This document shows positions 10,771 through 19,689 of a stretch of 64,000 nucleotides of DNA, one piece after another (within the stretch, counting starts at the first letter, position 1; every line of letters starts with the position of its first letter). Below the pieces are notes generated by a model that was not told the origin of the DNA, ran no database searches, and saw only the letters and a program-made list of their open reading frames with translations. Made by a program: the position numbers and the translations under genes. Source of the DNA: Paucimonas lemoignei (lineage in GTDB: Bacteria > Pseudomonadota > Gammaproteobacteria > Pseudomonadales > Pseudomonadaceae); NCBI GenBank assembly GCA_900475325.1, contig LS483371.1, positions 4,650,001 through 4,714,000 on the forward strand. Reading direction: 5' to 3'.

Positions 10771-11370
10771 ATGAAAATTCTGTTGATTGGAGCAAGCGGC
10801 ACCATCGGCTCGGCGGTTGTCCAGGAACTGGCGCCGCGTCATGAGATCGTGCTCATTGGCCGCAACAGTGGCGATGTGCAAGTCGATATTAGTGACAGCG
10901 CATCCATCCGGAAACTCTTCGAACGGGTAGGCCACTTCGATGCACTGGTATGTGCGGCAGGCAATGTCACCTTCGCGCCGCTGGCGGATATGAGTGAGAA
11001 AGACTTTACACTGGGCCTGCAGGACAAGCTCATGGGGCAAGTCAACCTGCTGCTGATCGGACGCGAATTTGCCAACGATGGCGCGTCCTTCACCTTCACT
11101 ACCGGTGTGCTGAACCGTGACCCCATTCACAGTGGCGCATCCGCCAGCCTGGTCAATGGCGCGCTGGATGCGTTCGTGCGTGCTGCGGCCATCGAAATGC
11201 CGCGTGGCATGCGGGTCAATGCGGTGAGCCCAACCGTCCTGGTCGAAGCGATGGGCAGCTACGCGCCTTATTTTCGGGGCTTCAAACCGGTTCCCGCAGC
11301 CGACGTGGCGCTGGCCTACGCCAAAAGTGTCGAAGGCCTGCAAACCGGTCAGGTCTATCAGGTTGGCTGA
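10771..11370 (+). CDS. Short-chain dehydrogenase/reductase (atypical SDR)
   Basis: 199 residues. The Rossmann nucleotide-binding start is GASGTIG at 7-13, then a short CAAGN in place of the usual NNAG near residue 73, and an N-A-V-S-P-T region after the active-site segment. The canonical Y-x-x-x-K pair is not visible: after F-T-T-G-V-L-N-R the sequence reads G-A-S-A-S-L-V-N-G-A-L. The protein is also short for an SDR. The fold and cofactor domain are clear; catalytic activity and substrate are not. Divergent from a LysR gene that may regulate it. Confidence 0.85.
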   Translation: MKILLIGASGTIGSAVVQELAPRHEIVLIGRNSGDVQVDISDSASIRKLFERVGHFDALVCAAGNVTFAPLADMSEKDFTLGLQDKLMGQVNLLLIGREFANDGASFTFTTGVLNRDPIHSGASASLVNGALDAFVRAAAIEMPRGMRVNAVSPTVLVEAMGSYAPYFRGFKPVPAADVALAYAKSVEGLQTGQVYQVG

Positions 11371-11431
11371 TGCCCCTTGTGATGACGCCGCAGGCTGAGT
11401 AACGTGGCGGCACATGTCTGGAGACCACCCA

Positions 11432-12109
11432 ATGTTTGCTGCCCGTTCCGCCCTGATTTTCGCTTTGCTGCCGCTGTTCGCCGGTTGCCAGATGCTTGGC
11501 TCCAAGCCTGAAACCTCTGTATCCAAGGCGGGATGGGTTCGCATGCAGGGCAACCTGACCGGTGAGGGCGGCAAGCTGCTGTTCCAGCCGTGCAACGAGC
11601 AGCGCCGCTTCGTGGTCAGCGACGCGGGCAACACAGGCATCCTTCAGGAATCTGCAGCACTGGCCGACGCGTCCGGCAAGGTATTCGCTGACCTGCGCGG
11701 CAACTTTGTCGCAGGTAAGGTGGCCAACAGCGACGGGCAGCTGGACCTGCGTCAGGTGTATCGCGTGGAGCGTGCGGACCAGAACTGCGAAGACCCGAAT
11801 TTCAAGCGCCTGACCTTGCACGTCAACGGCAACAAACCAGCGTGGAACGTCAATGTCAGCGGCAAGGGCATGGTCATCGAACGCCTCGGCAAAGACACCA
11901 TCGCTGTGCCTTATGTCGAAGAGCAACTGCCTGACGGGCGCTTCAGCGTGAGTAGCGAAGCCAACGGCCAGACCATGGAACTCTGGGTCGCGCCGCAGCG
12001 CTGCATCGACAACGTCAACGGCTCGGTCCAGCACCTGACCGCCGAACTGCGCCTCAATGGCCAGACCGTGCGCGGTTGCGGGTACTACGGTGGGTCGCGG
12101 GATGATTGA
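11432..12109 (+). CDS. Putative lipoprotein, COG3650-like
   Basis: 225 residues. A type-II signal peptide (MFAARSALIFALLPLFAGC) has its lipobox Cys at about residue 19. The mature domain is beta-rich and carries two similar halves, ending HLTAELRLNGQTVRGCGYYG, like the C-terminal motif of COG3650 lipoproteins. The start at 11432 follows GGAG; an ATG at 11414 would place six polar residues before the signal. Function unknown; envelope location is inferred from the lipobox. Confidence 0.75.
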   Translation: MFAARSALIFALLPLFAGCQMLGSKPETSVSKAGWVRMQGNLTGEGGKLLFQPCNEQRRFVVSDAGNTGILQESAALADASGKVFADLRGNFVAGKVANSDGQLDLRQVYRVERADQNCEDPNFKRLTLHVNGNKPAWNVNVSGKGMVIERLGKDTIAVPYVEEQLPDGRFSVSSEANGQTMELWVAPQRCIDNVNGSVQHLTAELRLNGQTVRGCGYYGGSRDD

Positions 12110-12128
12110 TCGGCAGGACGCGGCACTG

Positions 12129-12239
12129 GACGTGGGACCGGCCGGGCGGCGCTCCGTTTTAGCCGGGAAAGCTATATTTCTGACGCAGCGGATTCAGCGT
12201 CTGTACTGGCGTCTTCCCGGCTAAAGCCGGTCCCACGTC
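12129..12239. repeat. REPIN, class B (GTGGGACCGGCTTTAGCCGGGAA family)
   Basis: The left arm begins GACGTGGGACCGG and contains TTTTAGCCGGGAA; the right arm is TTCCCGGCTAAAGCCGGTCC then CACGTC. The left arm has an extra CCGGGCGGCGCTCCG, so it is longer than in the other class B copies. It fills most of the 263-bp gap before the FAD-dehydrogenase gene. Confidence 0.88.
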
Positions 12240-12372
12240 CCACAACTGATCCCCCGGCCGGTCCAATTGAAAATCCCGGCGCACCACCCCGCCCTCCCCC
12301 AATGTCGCTTATAATCGCCACCTCTTGTAGCGCTGTCGGGCTGATCCTGCGGCCCGGAAACTGGATTTTTTC

Positions 12373-13983
12373 ATGTTACGAATCACCGAACTCAAGCTGC
12401 CGATCGATCACCCGGAAGAAGACCTGCGCCCTGCCCTTTTGCAGCGCCTGGGGATCGACAGCGATGCATTGCTCGACTTCACCCTGTTCAAGCGCAGCTA
12501 CGATGCGCGCAAGAAGTCTTCCGAGCTGTGCTTCATCTACACCATCGATTTCGAAGTCCGCGACGAAGCCGCCCTGCTGTTGCGCCTGGCGGACGACCGC
12601 CACGTCAACCCTGCGCCAGACGTCAGCTACAAGGTCGTGGGCCACGCGCCACAAGGCCTGACTGAACGTCCTGTTGTCGTGGGTTTCGGCCCGTGCGGGA
12701 TCTTCGCCGGGTTGCTGCTGGCGCAAATGGGCTTCAAGCCGATCATCCTCGAGCGCGGCCGCGAAGTGCGCCAGCGCACAAAAGACACCTGGGGCCTGTG
12801 GCGCAAGAACGTGCTGAACCCCGAGTCCAACGTGCAGTTCGGCGAAGGCGGCGCCGGGACCTTTTCCGACGGCAAGCTGTACAGCCAGATCAAAGACCCG
12901 AAATTCCACGGTCGCAAGGTCCTGCACGAGTTCGTCAAAGCCGGTGCACCGGAAGAAATCCTTTACGTCAGCAAACCGCACATCGGTACGTTCCGGCTGA
13001 CCGGCGTGGTCGAAACCATGCGTGAAGAGATCAAAGCCCTCGGCGGTGAAGTCCGCTTTGAGCAGCGCGTGACGGATGTGCTGATCGAAGACGGCCAGCT
13101 GCTGGGTGTGGAGCTCGACGGCGGCGAGCGTATTGAGTCGCGGCACGTGATCATGGCGTTGGGGCACAGCGCCCGTGACACCTTCCGCATGCTCCACGCG
13201 CGGGGCGTTTACATGGAGGCCAAGCCGTTTTCAGTGGGCTTTCGCATCGAGCATCCACAATCGCTGATCGACCGCGCACGCCTGGGCAAATATGCCGGGC
13301 ATCCGAAGCTGGGCGCCGCGGATTACAAACTGGTGCACCACGCCAAGAACGGTCGGTCGGTCTACAGCTTCTGCATGTGCCCAGGCGGTACGGTGGTCGC
13401 GGCAACCTCCGAGCCGAACCGCGTGGTCACCAACGGCATGAGCCAGTACTCACGCAACGAACGCAACGCCAACTCGGGCATCGTGGTCGGCATTACTCCG
13501 GAAGACTATCCGGGTGGTCCACTGGCGGGCATCGAGCTGCAAGAGCGCCTGGAGTCCCACGCCTACCTGCTCGGCGGCAGTACTTACGAGGCTCCGGCGC
13601 AACTGGTGGGCGACTTCATCGCGGGCAAGGCGTCCAGCGAACTGGGCAGTGTCGAACCGTCCTACAAGCCTGGCGTAAAACTGGTGGATCTGGCAGACGC
13701 CCTGCCCGCCTACGCCATCGAGGCCATCCGCGAAGCATTGCCAGCCTTCGACAAGCAGATCAAGGGCTTTGCCTTGCACGACGCAGTACTCACCGGCATC
13801 GAAACCCGCACCTCGGCACCGCTGCGCATTACCCGTGGCGAAACCATGCAGAGCCTCAACGTCAAAGGCCTGTTCCCGGCCGGCGAAGGCGCAGGCTATG
13901 CCGGTGGGATTCTGTCTGCAGGCGTAGACGGCATTCGCATCGCCGAGGCGCTGGCTCGAGATATGTTGGGGATTGATCAGTAG
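12373..13983 (+). CDS. NAD(P)/FAD-dependent dehydrogenase (COG2509)
   Basis: 536 residues. An approximately 95-residue N-terminal ferredoxin-like domain (E-L-K-L-P-I-D-H-P start) precedes a FAD-binding GxGxxG (GFGPCG, 104-109) with I-L-E-R-G closing the motif. Further conserved blocks are Q-F-G-E-G-G-A-G-T-F-S-D-G-K-L and the C-terminal FAD loop P-A-G-E-G-A-G-Y-A-G-G-I. These are the hallmarks of COG2509, uncharacterised FAD-dependent dehydrogenases. Length is normal and the gene stands alone. Substrate unknown. Confidence 0.9.
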   Translation: MLRITELKLPIDHPEEDLRPALLQRLGIDSDALLDFTLFKRSYDARKKSSELCFIYTIDFEVRDEAALLLRLADDRHVNPAPDVSYKVVGHAPQGLTERPVVVGFGPCGIFAGLLLAQMGFKPIILERGREVRQRTKDTWGLWRKNVLNPESNVQFGEGGAGTFSDGKLYSQIKDPKFHGRKVLHEFVKAGAPEEILYVSKPHIGTFRLTGVVETMREEIKALGGEVRFEQRVTDVLIEDGQLLGVELDGGERIESRHVIMALGHSARDTFRMLHARGVYMEAKPFSVGFRIEHPQSLIDRARLGKYAGHPKLGAADYKLVHHAKNGRSVYSFCMCPGGTVVAATSEPNRVVTNGMSQYSRNERNANSGIVVGITPEDYPGGPLAGIELQERLESHAYLLGGSTYEAPAQLVGDFIAGKASSELGSVEPSYKPGVKLVDLADALPAYAIEAIREALPAFDKQIKGFALHDAVLTGIETRTSAPLRITRGETMQSLNVKGLFPAGEGAGYAGGILSAGVDGIRIAEALARDMLGIDQ

Positions 13984-14007
13984 GGGTTGGCGGCGAATAC
14001 GGTTTGT

Positions 14008-14046
14008 CTGACACACCGCTGTTCGCAGCCTTCGGCAGCTCCTACA
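14008..14046 (+). repeat. REP half-element, class C
   Basis: CTGACACACCGC then TCGCAGCCTTCGGCAGCTCC ending CTAC; right arm only. The partner arm is missing, but a complete class C element lies 110 bp on. Confidence 0.75.
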
Positions 14047-14156
14047 AGTTGTGCGTTTCTTCAGAAACACCGCAGTCTTGTAAGAACGCACGGCCACCGC
14101 GAGGCCGCGATGGCCTGCATTAGACGAGGTCATTTTTCAGGCAAAACCAGAGTTCT

Positions 14157-14230
14157 GTAGGAGCTGCCGAAGGCTGCGAACAGCGGTGCGTCTGACACAC
14201 CGCGTTTCGCAGCCTTTGGCAGCTCCTACA
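14157..14230. repeat. REPIN, class C (GTAGGAGCTGCCGAAGGCTG family)
   Basis: Left arm GTAGGAGCTGCCGAAGGCTG, short spacer AACAGCGGTGCGTCTGACAC, right arm CGCAGCCTTTGGCAGCTCC then TACA. The rest of the 13984-14417 gap holds AT-rich DNA before nhaA and no credible gene. Confidence 0.88.
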
Positions 14231-14417
14231 GACGACTTCAGACATTTCCTACACAACAAAAAGACCCGTCTGACCAGCAAAACCGAGTCTCCTGACAGAC
14301 TCGGAAACACTCTAAATCGCCCCTCCTGCTTATAACAAAAACGAATATAACTTTTGTTTTAACCTCGGGAAGTACAGGGTAGGGTGTCGCTCCTTTTGCA
14401 TGAATGGAGCGCGAATC

Positions 14418-15599
14418 TTGCCTCTGCGTAACTCTGTCATTCGCTTTTTTCAGCTGGAAGCAGCAGGCGGTCTGTTACTGATTGCGGCCGCTGCCCTGGC
14501 GCTCATCATCAACAACTCCCCCCTGTCCTGGCTGTATAACGCCTTCCTCGACGTGCCTGTTGTCGCGCAGATCGGGGCGGTCAACATCGCCAAGCCTTTG
14601 TTGCTATGGATCAACGATGGCCTGATGGCTTTGTTCTTCCTGTTGATTGGTCTTGAGGTCAAACGCGAGATTCTCGAGGGCCACCTCTCGAAACCTTCGC
14701 AAATCGTCCTGCCCGGCACCGCTGCCATTGGCGGGATGGTGGTGCCCGCGCTGATCTTCTGGGCGTTGAACACGGGTGATGCCGCCACCATGAATGGCTG
14801 GGCCATCCCGATGGCCACCGATATCGCATTCGCCCTCGGTGTCCTCGCGCTGCTGGGCAAACGCGTCCCGGTGTCACTCAAACTGTTCCTGATGACCCTG
14901 GCGATCATTGATGACCTGGGCGCCATCGTCGTCATTGCGCTGTTCTACTCGGGTGAACTGTCGAGCCTGGCCCTGATGCTGGCAGGCGCGTCCATCGTGG
15001 CCTTGATCGTGATGAACAAGCTGGGCGTTCTCAAGCTGGGGCCTTACCTGTTGATCGGACTTGTGCTGTGGGTTTGCGTCCTCAAGAGCGGTGTCCACGC
15101 AACATTGGCCGGTGTGGTGCTGGCTTTCTGTATCCCCATGCGCGGGACGAACCACAAGACATCGCCGTTGCTGACCCTGGAGCATGCGCTGCACCCCTGG
15201 GTCGCCTACGGCATTCTGCCGTTGTTTGCCTTTGCCAATGCAGGAGTCTCGCTGTCGGGCGTCACGCTGGAAAGCTTCACCCATCACGTTCCCATGGGGA
15301 TCGCCGCAGGCTTGCTGGTTGGCAAAACCCTGGGAGTGTTCGGCCTGACCTGGCTGGCGGTCAAAGTCGGGATGGCAAAACTGCCGGGAGGCGCGAACTG
15401 GGGGCAAGTACTGGGTGTGTCGATCCTCTGCGGCATCGGCTTCACCATGAGCCTGTTTGTAGGTTCGCTGGCTTATGACCCGGCCACCAGCGCGTATGCG
15501 GGCGCGGATCGAATGGGCATCCTGACAGGTTCGATTCTGGCGGCGTTCATTGGCTATGCGGTCATGGCGATCAGTAGCAGAAATAGCCAACCAGCCTGA
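14418..15599 (+). CDS. nhaA: Na+/H+ antiporter NhaA
   Basis: 393 residues, about twelve membrane segments. The ion-binding pair D165-D166 in A-I-I-D-D-L-G-A-I, the A-T-D-I-A-F-A-L-G segment before it and the E-A-A-G-G-L-L-L-I start are NhaA hallmarks. I place the start at TTG 14418 (M-P-L-R-N-S) because GGAG ends 9 bp before it and family members begin M-P-L-R. This also puts the Asp pair near the 163/164 of E. coli NhaA. An in-frame ATG at 14400 lacks a ribosome site and would add six residues. It exchanges Na+/Li+ for protons at the inner membrane in pH and salt homeostasis. Confidence 0.93.
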   Translation: MPLRNSVIRFFQLEAAGGLLLIAAAALALIINNSPLSWLYNAFLDVPVVAQIGAVNIAKPLLLWINDGLMALFFLLIGLEVKREILEGHLSKPSQIVLPGTAAIGGMVVPALIFWALNTGDAATMNGWAIPMATDIAFALGVLALLGKRVPVSLKLFLMTLAIIDDLGAIVVIALFYSGELSSLALMLAGASIVALIVMNKLGVLKLGPYLLIGLVLWVCVLKSGVHATLAGVVLAFCIPMRGTNHKTSPLLTLEHALHPWVAYGILPLFAFANAGVSLSGVTLESFTHHVPMGIAAGLLVGKTLGVFGLTWLAVKVGMAKLPGGANWGQVLGVSILCGIGFTMSLFVGSLAYDPATSAYAGADRMGILTGSILAAFIGYAVMAISSRNSQPA

Positions 15600-15610
15600 C
15601 CTCGAGGGAA

Positions 15611-15629
15611 CGGCTAAAGCCGGTCCCAC
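15611..15629 (+). repeat. REP half-element, class B
   Basis: CGGCTAAAGCCGGTCCCAC, a single right arm of the class B REP just after nhaA. Confidence 0.7.
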
Positions 15630-15638
15630 CACACAAAT

Positions 15639-15669
15639 AAAAACCCCGGTCACCAGGACCGGGGTTTTT
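15639..15669. terminator. Bidirectional terminator between nhaA and slyB
   Basis: AAAACCCCGGT and ACCGGGGTTTT form an 11-bp stem with a 7-base loop, with A-run on the left and T-run on the right, so it can serve both converging genes. Confidence 0.9.
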
Positions 15670-15702
15670 ATGTATCAAGACACTACAAAAGCATCACAGA
15701 CC

Positions 15703-16167
15703 TTAGTGCGAGACCCGACTCGTGCCATTAACGCTCATGATGCGCACGCGCTCACCAACGCGGAAAATCTCGTTTTCCTGCACCTGCTGAACATAGGCAC
15801 GCATGCTGCCGTCATCTTCACGAACGGTAATTTCCACGCCCTGGGTACGGGTTAAACCTTCTTCAGTTGCCGAGCCGAGCAGACCACCCGCGACTGCACC
15901 GATCACCGCCGCGACGATGCTGCCACGACCGCCACCGATGGCACTGCCGCCTACGCCGCCAACGATTGCACCCGCACCCGCACCGATAGGCGTCTTGCTG
16001 CCTTCGATCTTGACTGGACGCAAGGATTCGATGGTACCCATGCGAACGGTCTGCACTGTCCGCGCTTCATCACGGGAATACGAATCGCCGGTCAGGTTCG
16101 ACATGCAGCCACTGAGCGACAGGGCCATTGCAGTGAACGAAGCGACCAGCAGAACAGACTTACGCAT
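15703..16167 (-). CDS. slyB: Outer membrane lipoprotein SlyB (glycine zipper 2TM)
   Basis: 154 residues. The type-II signal has lipobox L-S-G-C at 18-21. Then come S-x-D-E-A-R-T-V-Q-T-V-R-M-G-T-I as in E. coli SlyB, a glycine-zipper stretch (I-G-A-G-A-G-A-I-V-G-G-V-G-G-S-A-I-G-G-G) and a C-terminal T-Q-G-V-E-I-T-V-R-E-D-D-G. GGAGA precedes the ATG at 16167. SlyB-type lipoproteins stabilise the outer membrane and are often induced by PhoP under low Mg; no PhoP box was searched for successfully here. Confidence 0.9.
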   Translation of the reverse strand: MRKSVLLVASFTAMALSLSGCMSNLTGDSYSRDEARTVQTVRMGTIESLRPVKIEGSKTPIGAGAGAIVGGVGGSAIGGGRGSIVAAVIGAVAGGLLGSATEEGLTRTQGVEITVREDDGSMRAYVQQVQENEIFRVGERVRIMSVNGTSRVSH

Positions 16168-16326
16168 AACGGTATCTCCAGAGGAACATGCAGCCATTAG
16201 ACTCCGCACTCTGTGCGCTGTCACCTGCCGCTCCTCGTTAATGTGTTTTCATTCAGGCGCGATACAGGCCGCTGCCACGTAAGCCTAAGACGGGTGGGCA
16301 CACGAATAATTCAACAAACTTGTGGG

Positions 16327-16974
16327 TCAGGGTGCGAGACGTTCGCGGGTCCAGTCATCACCCACCAGACGATAATTCAGGCGGTCATGCAGACGGCTGG
16401 GACGCCCTTGCCAGAACTCGATGCGCTCGGGCAACAGCCGGTAACCACCCCAGTGTTCCGGGCAATGTGGCTGGGTATCGAGAAAGCGCTGTTGCGTGGC
16501 AGTGATCATGCCCTCAAGCTCCGCGCGGTCAGTGATGACGCGGCTCTGCGGGGAGGCCCAGGCACCCAGACGACTGCCCAGCGGGCGAACCTGAAAGTAA
16601 GCGTCGGACTCCTCCGCGCTGACTTTGACGACCCGCCCTTCGATGCGTACCTGACGCTCCAGGGTTGGCCAGAAAAACGTCATGGCCGCGAACGGTCGCG
16701 CTGCCAGCTGCTGGCCTTTGGCGCTGTCGTAATTGGTGAAGAAGGTGAAGCCCTGAGTATCCAGGCCCTTGAGCAACAGGATCCGGCAATGCGGACGGCC
16801 CTCTTCATCCACGGTTGCCAGCGTCATGGCATTGGCTTCTACCGGCGCCTGTTCGGTTTTGACCGCTTCGGCAAACCACTGATGAAACAACGCAAACGGC
16901 TCATCCGGCGCTTGTGCTTCGGTCAAACCATCGCGGGCGTAGTCACGGCGCATATCAGCCAGAGACTGGGTCAT
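16327..16974 (-). CDS. pdxH: Pyridoxamine 5'-phosphate oxidase
   Basis: 215 residues, the normal PdxH length. FMN/PLP-contacting blocks are visible: [33 protein letters not shown] and the C-terminal R-L-H-D-R-L-N-Y with E-R-L-A-P. It oxidises pyridoxine- or pyridoxamine-phosphate to PLP, the last step of vitamin B6 synthesis and salvage. AAGGAAAG precedes the start. Next to slyB and an ompA-like gene as in P. aeruginosa. Confidence 0.96.
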   Translation of the reverse strand: MTQSLADMRRDYARDGLTEAQAPDEPFALFHQWFAEAVKTEQAPVEANAMTLATVDEEGRPHCRILLLKGLDTQGFTFFTNYDSAKGQQLAARPFAAMTFFWPTLERQVRIEGRVVKVSAEESDAYFQVRPLGSRLGAWASPQSRVITDRAELEGMITATQQRFLDTQPHCPEHWGGYRLLPERIEFWQGRPSRLHDRLNYRLVGDDWTRERLAP

Positions 16975-17055
16975 GACGCTTTCCTTGAATGAAATTCCGG
17001 GAGTTGAACATGCCGCTGGCTGACCCGCGCCGTCAGGCGCAGGTCAGGGCTTGAC

Positions 17056-18147
17056 TCAGTTGCTGGCCTGATCGTTCGCTGCCGGTTTTTTCTTTACGGC
17101 AGCCTTGGCCGGGGCGGCTTTGGCGGGAGCGGCCTTCTTGGCAGGCGCGGCTTTTTTAGCCGCTGGCTTGCTGGCGGCAGCTTTTTTGGCTGGAGCCTTG
17201 GCAGGAGCGGCTTTGGCCGGGGCTGGGGCGACTGCGGGGGCAGGTTTGGCGTCTTGAGTAGCGACCATGGTTGGCGCAGGCGGCAGCGCGTACTTGCTCA
17301 TCAGCGCGACCATGGTGTTCTGCGGCGTCATCAGGATTTCCACCCGACGGTTCAGCTTGCGACCTTCGGCGCTATCGTTGGCAGCGCGCGGCATCACCGC
17401 ACCCATGCCACGCAGGCTCAGGCGATTACGCTCAAGGCCGCTGAGGCGGAAAATCGCAGCAATCGATTGCGCACGTTCCTGGCTGATTTTCTGGTTGGCG
17501 GCAGCAACACCGGTGGTATCGGCGTGACCAAGGACCAATACGGCGGTTTTCTGATCGCCTTCCACTATCTTGGCCAGACGGGTAATCGGGCCCAAAGTTA
17601 CTGGCAGCAACATGGCCGGACGGTCCGGGTTGAACGAGCTGTCCACTGGCGCGGTGATCACCAACAGGTCTTCACGGCGTTCCAGCTCAAACGGGCTGTC
17701 CTTGATCGCCAGGCGCAGGCGCGGCTCGTAGTCATCCAGCCAGGCTTGGGTCACTTTCGGGTCAACCTTGGGAACGGCTGCCGGAGCGTCTTTGTTGTCG
17801 CTGCCGAACGGCCACCACCATTTGCTATCAGTCTCGGACTTCGCGACAAGCGGCGGCACGCTCTTGGGAGCTGGCTTGGCGGCAACGTCATCAGATTTTG
17901 GCTCAGCGCTGTCGCTGGATGCGAACGGCCAGTACCAGTGCGTACCGCTCTCGGCTTTGGCGACGGGTTCAGCAGGCTTGGCTTGCGGAGCCGGGGCCTT
18001 GGCCGGCGCAGTATCGGCGACCGCGTCGGGACCGGAGCCGAACTGCCACCAGCTGCTGCCTGTACCGGCAGCATCATTTTGAGGGGTTTGCGCACAACCC
18101 GTGACGGCAAGACATAAAGCGATTGCGAGGCTTTTGGAAGACGACAT
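17056..18147 (-). CDS. OmpA-family lipoprotein with Trp-rich repeats and histone-H1-like tail
   Basis: 363 residues. The lipobox is V-T-G-C at 15-18. Three aromatic repeats follow: SSWWQFGS (31-38), THWYWPFAS (69-77) and SKWWWPFGS (108-116), separated by Pro/Ala/Lys linkers. An OmpA C-terminal peptidoglycan-binding domain spans about 165-275 (G-H-A-D-T-T-G, N-R-R-V-E-I-L). The last 60 residues (300-357) are almost only K, A and P, with repeated K-K-A-A-P-A-K units like histone H1 or AlgP. The start follows a weak GGG site. It is probably an outer-membrane lipoprotein reaching the peptidoglycan; the tail could be a spacer, a polyanion binder or a low-complexity extension. Confidence 0.85.
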   Translation of the reverse strand: MSSSKSLAIALCLAVTGCAQTPQNDAAGTGSSWWQFGSGPDAVADTAPAKAPAPQAKPAEPVAKAESGTHWYWPFASSDSAEPKSDDVAAKPAPKSVPPLVAKSETDSKWWWPFGSDNKDAPAAVPKVDPKVTQAWLDDYEPRLRLAIKDSPFELERREDLLVITAPVDSSFNPDRPAMLLPVTLGPITRLAKIVEGDQKTAVLVLGHADTTGVAAANQKISQERAQSIAAIFRLSGLERNRLSLRGMGAVMPRAANDSAEGRKLNRRVEILMTPQNTMVALMSKYALPPAPTMVATQDAKPAPAVAPAPAKAAPAKAPAKKAAASKPAAKKAAPAKKAAPAKAAPAKAAVKKKPAANDQASN

Positions 18148-18313
18148 GAATGACCCACAAAAATTAGTAATGAAAAGAGCCTGGCCAGAAACGAACTGGG
18201 CAGCGCCCATATAACACGCCTAAACGCTCAGTTGGAAAAGGAAACCGTCGCACGGTTCCAGTTACACCCGATTAACTGACAGTCGGTATTAAACAAGCAC
18301 TTATGCGCACAAC

Positions 18314-19462
18314 TTAGCGCAAACACTCATCAAGCACTCGCGCAAGGTTCTGCGCGCGGGGATCCATGAGTACATAGGGGCCTAGAGTGTTGACGACGAA
18401 CCCGAATGCCACCTCGCGGTCTGGGTCGGCAAAGCCAATCGAACCGCCAGCGCCCGGATGACCGAATGCCTTGGGACCCAGGCCATAGGTCGCGTTGGCG
18501 ACCTGAGGCTGATCCAGCATGCAGCCCAGGCCGAAACGGGTCCGGGTCAGCAATGTGCGGTCTTCGCCGACGCTGTGTTCACGGGTCAACTCGTTGAGCA
18601 GTTCGGCTTCCAGCAAATTGCCATCGAGCAACCCTGCGTAGAAACCGGCGAGGCTGCGAGCGTTGCCGTGGCCATTGGCGGCAGGCTGCTGCATCCGCCG
18701 CCATTCCGGTTTATTGGTGCCGGTCATGATCGATGGAGGGTTAGTGAAGGCCCGGGCCGTCATCGAAGTAGGCTCGCGCATGGTGGTCTGCACCAGGCGC
18801 TGCGCGGCTTCATCTCCGGGATTGCCTTTGCCGCGGGCCACATGGGCGACGCGGTGGAACTCCTCATCGGCCAGGCCGACGTGAAAGTCCAGCCCCAGCG
18901 GCTGGGCAATGCGCGCAGCAATCGACTCGCCCGGCCCACGGCCATCGGCGCGGCGCAGCATTTCACCCACCAGCCACCCGTACGTGATGGCGGCGTAGCC
19001 ATGCCCCTGGCCCGGCGTCCACCAGGGTTGCTCGGCGGCCAGTGCGTCGGTCATCACATTCCAGTTGTACAGCGCTTCGGCGGGCAGCATATGGCGCAAC
19101 GCGGGCAAGCCGGCCTGATGGCACAGCAACTGCCGCAAGGTGATCGCCTCCTTGCCTGCCTGAGCAAACTCAGGCCATAAACGGGCGACGGGATCGTCCA
19201 GACTCAGCTTGCCTTCATCAACAAGCTGCAAGGCGGCAACCGCAGCAAAGGGTTTGGTGCAAGAGAACAGATTGACGAGGGTATCGCTGTGCCAGACCTC
19301 GGCACCGTCCTTGTCGGCAGTGCCCGCCCACAGGTCAACGACCGTTTCGCCCCCCACCTGAATGCACAGCGCGGCCCCCCGCTCTTGAGGATCCTCGAAG
19401 AGAGCGGCGAACGCTTCACGTACTGCTTCGAACCTGAGCTCGAAATGACCCTGAATCTGCAC
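18314..19462 (-). CDS. Serine beta-lactamase-like hydrolase / EstB-type esterase
   Basis: 382 residues, no signal peptide, so cytoplasmic. The class C beta-lactamase fold has the S-x-x-K nucleophile motif SCTK at 67-70, Y-x-x motif YGW at 161-163 and H-P-G-A-G-G in place of the KTG triad. This is typical of family VIII carboxylesterases and the EstB group rather than true beta-lactamases. It hydrolyses an ester or amide; the natural substrate is not inferable. Stands alone between the OmpA lipoprotein and dinG. Confidence 0.88.
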   Translation of the reverse strand: MQIQGHFELRFEAVREAFAALFEDPQERGAALCIQVGGETVVDLWAGTADKDGAEVWHSDTLVNLFSCTKPFAAVAALQLVDEGKLSLDDPVARLWPEFAQAGKEAITLRQLLCHQAGLPALRHMLPAEALYNWNVMTDALAAEQPWWTPGQGHGYAAITYGWLVGEMLRRADGRGPGESIAARIAQPLGLDFHVGLADEEFHRVAHVARGKGNPGDEAAQRLVQTTMREPTSMTARAFTNPPSIMTGTNKPEWRRMQQPAANGHGNARSLAGFYAGLLDGNLLEAELLNELTREHSVGEDRTLLTRTRFGLGCMLDQPQVANATYGLGPKAFGHPGAGGSIGFADPDREVAFGFVVNTLGPYVLMDPRAQNLARVLDECLR

Positions 19463-19579
19463 CGGCTGGCTCCCGGAATGGCTGATCGAAAAATGGCGTG
19501 CATTGTTTCAGCGATTGGCGATTTTGTGAACAGATGCGGGTCAAGCCTGGGGAGATTCCGCAGGCAATGCGGCTCCGAC

Positions 19580-19669
19580 GTGGGACCGGCTTTAGCCGGG
19601 AAAGGGCCCTTACATCCACCGCCTTTGGGTAGGCAGGACAGCGGCCTTCCCGGCTAAAGCCGGTCCCAC
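19580..19669. repeat. REPIN, class B
   Basis: GTGGGACCGGCTTTAGCCGG arm and its inverted partner ending CGGTCCCAC, about 50-bp spacer. Lies between the beta-lactamase-like gene and dinG. Confidence 0.9.
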
Positions 19670-19689
19670 TGGTCATCTCACAGAATCAG

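Noticed and set aside
18314..19462. Antibiotic-resistance beta-lactamase
   Set aside because: No signal peptide, YGW instead of Y-x-N and HPGAGG instead of KTG; matches esterase-type hydrolases better.
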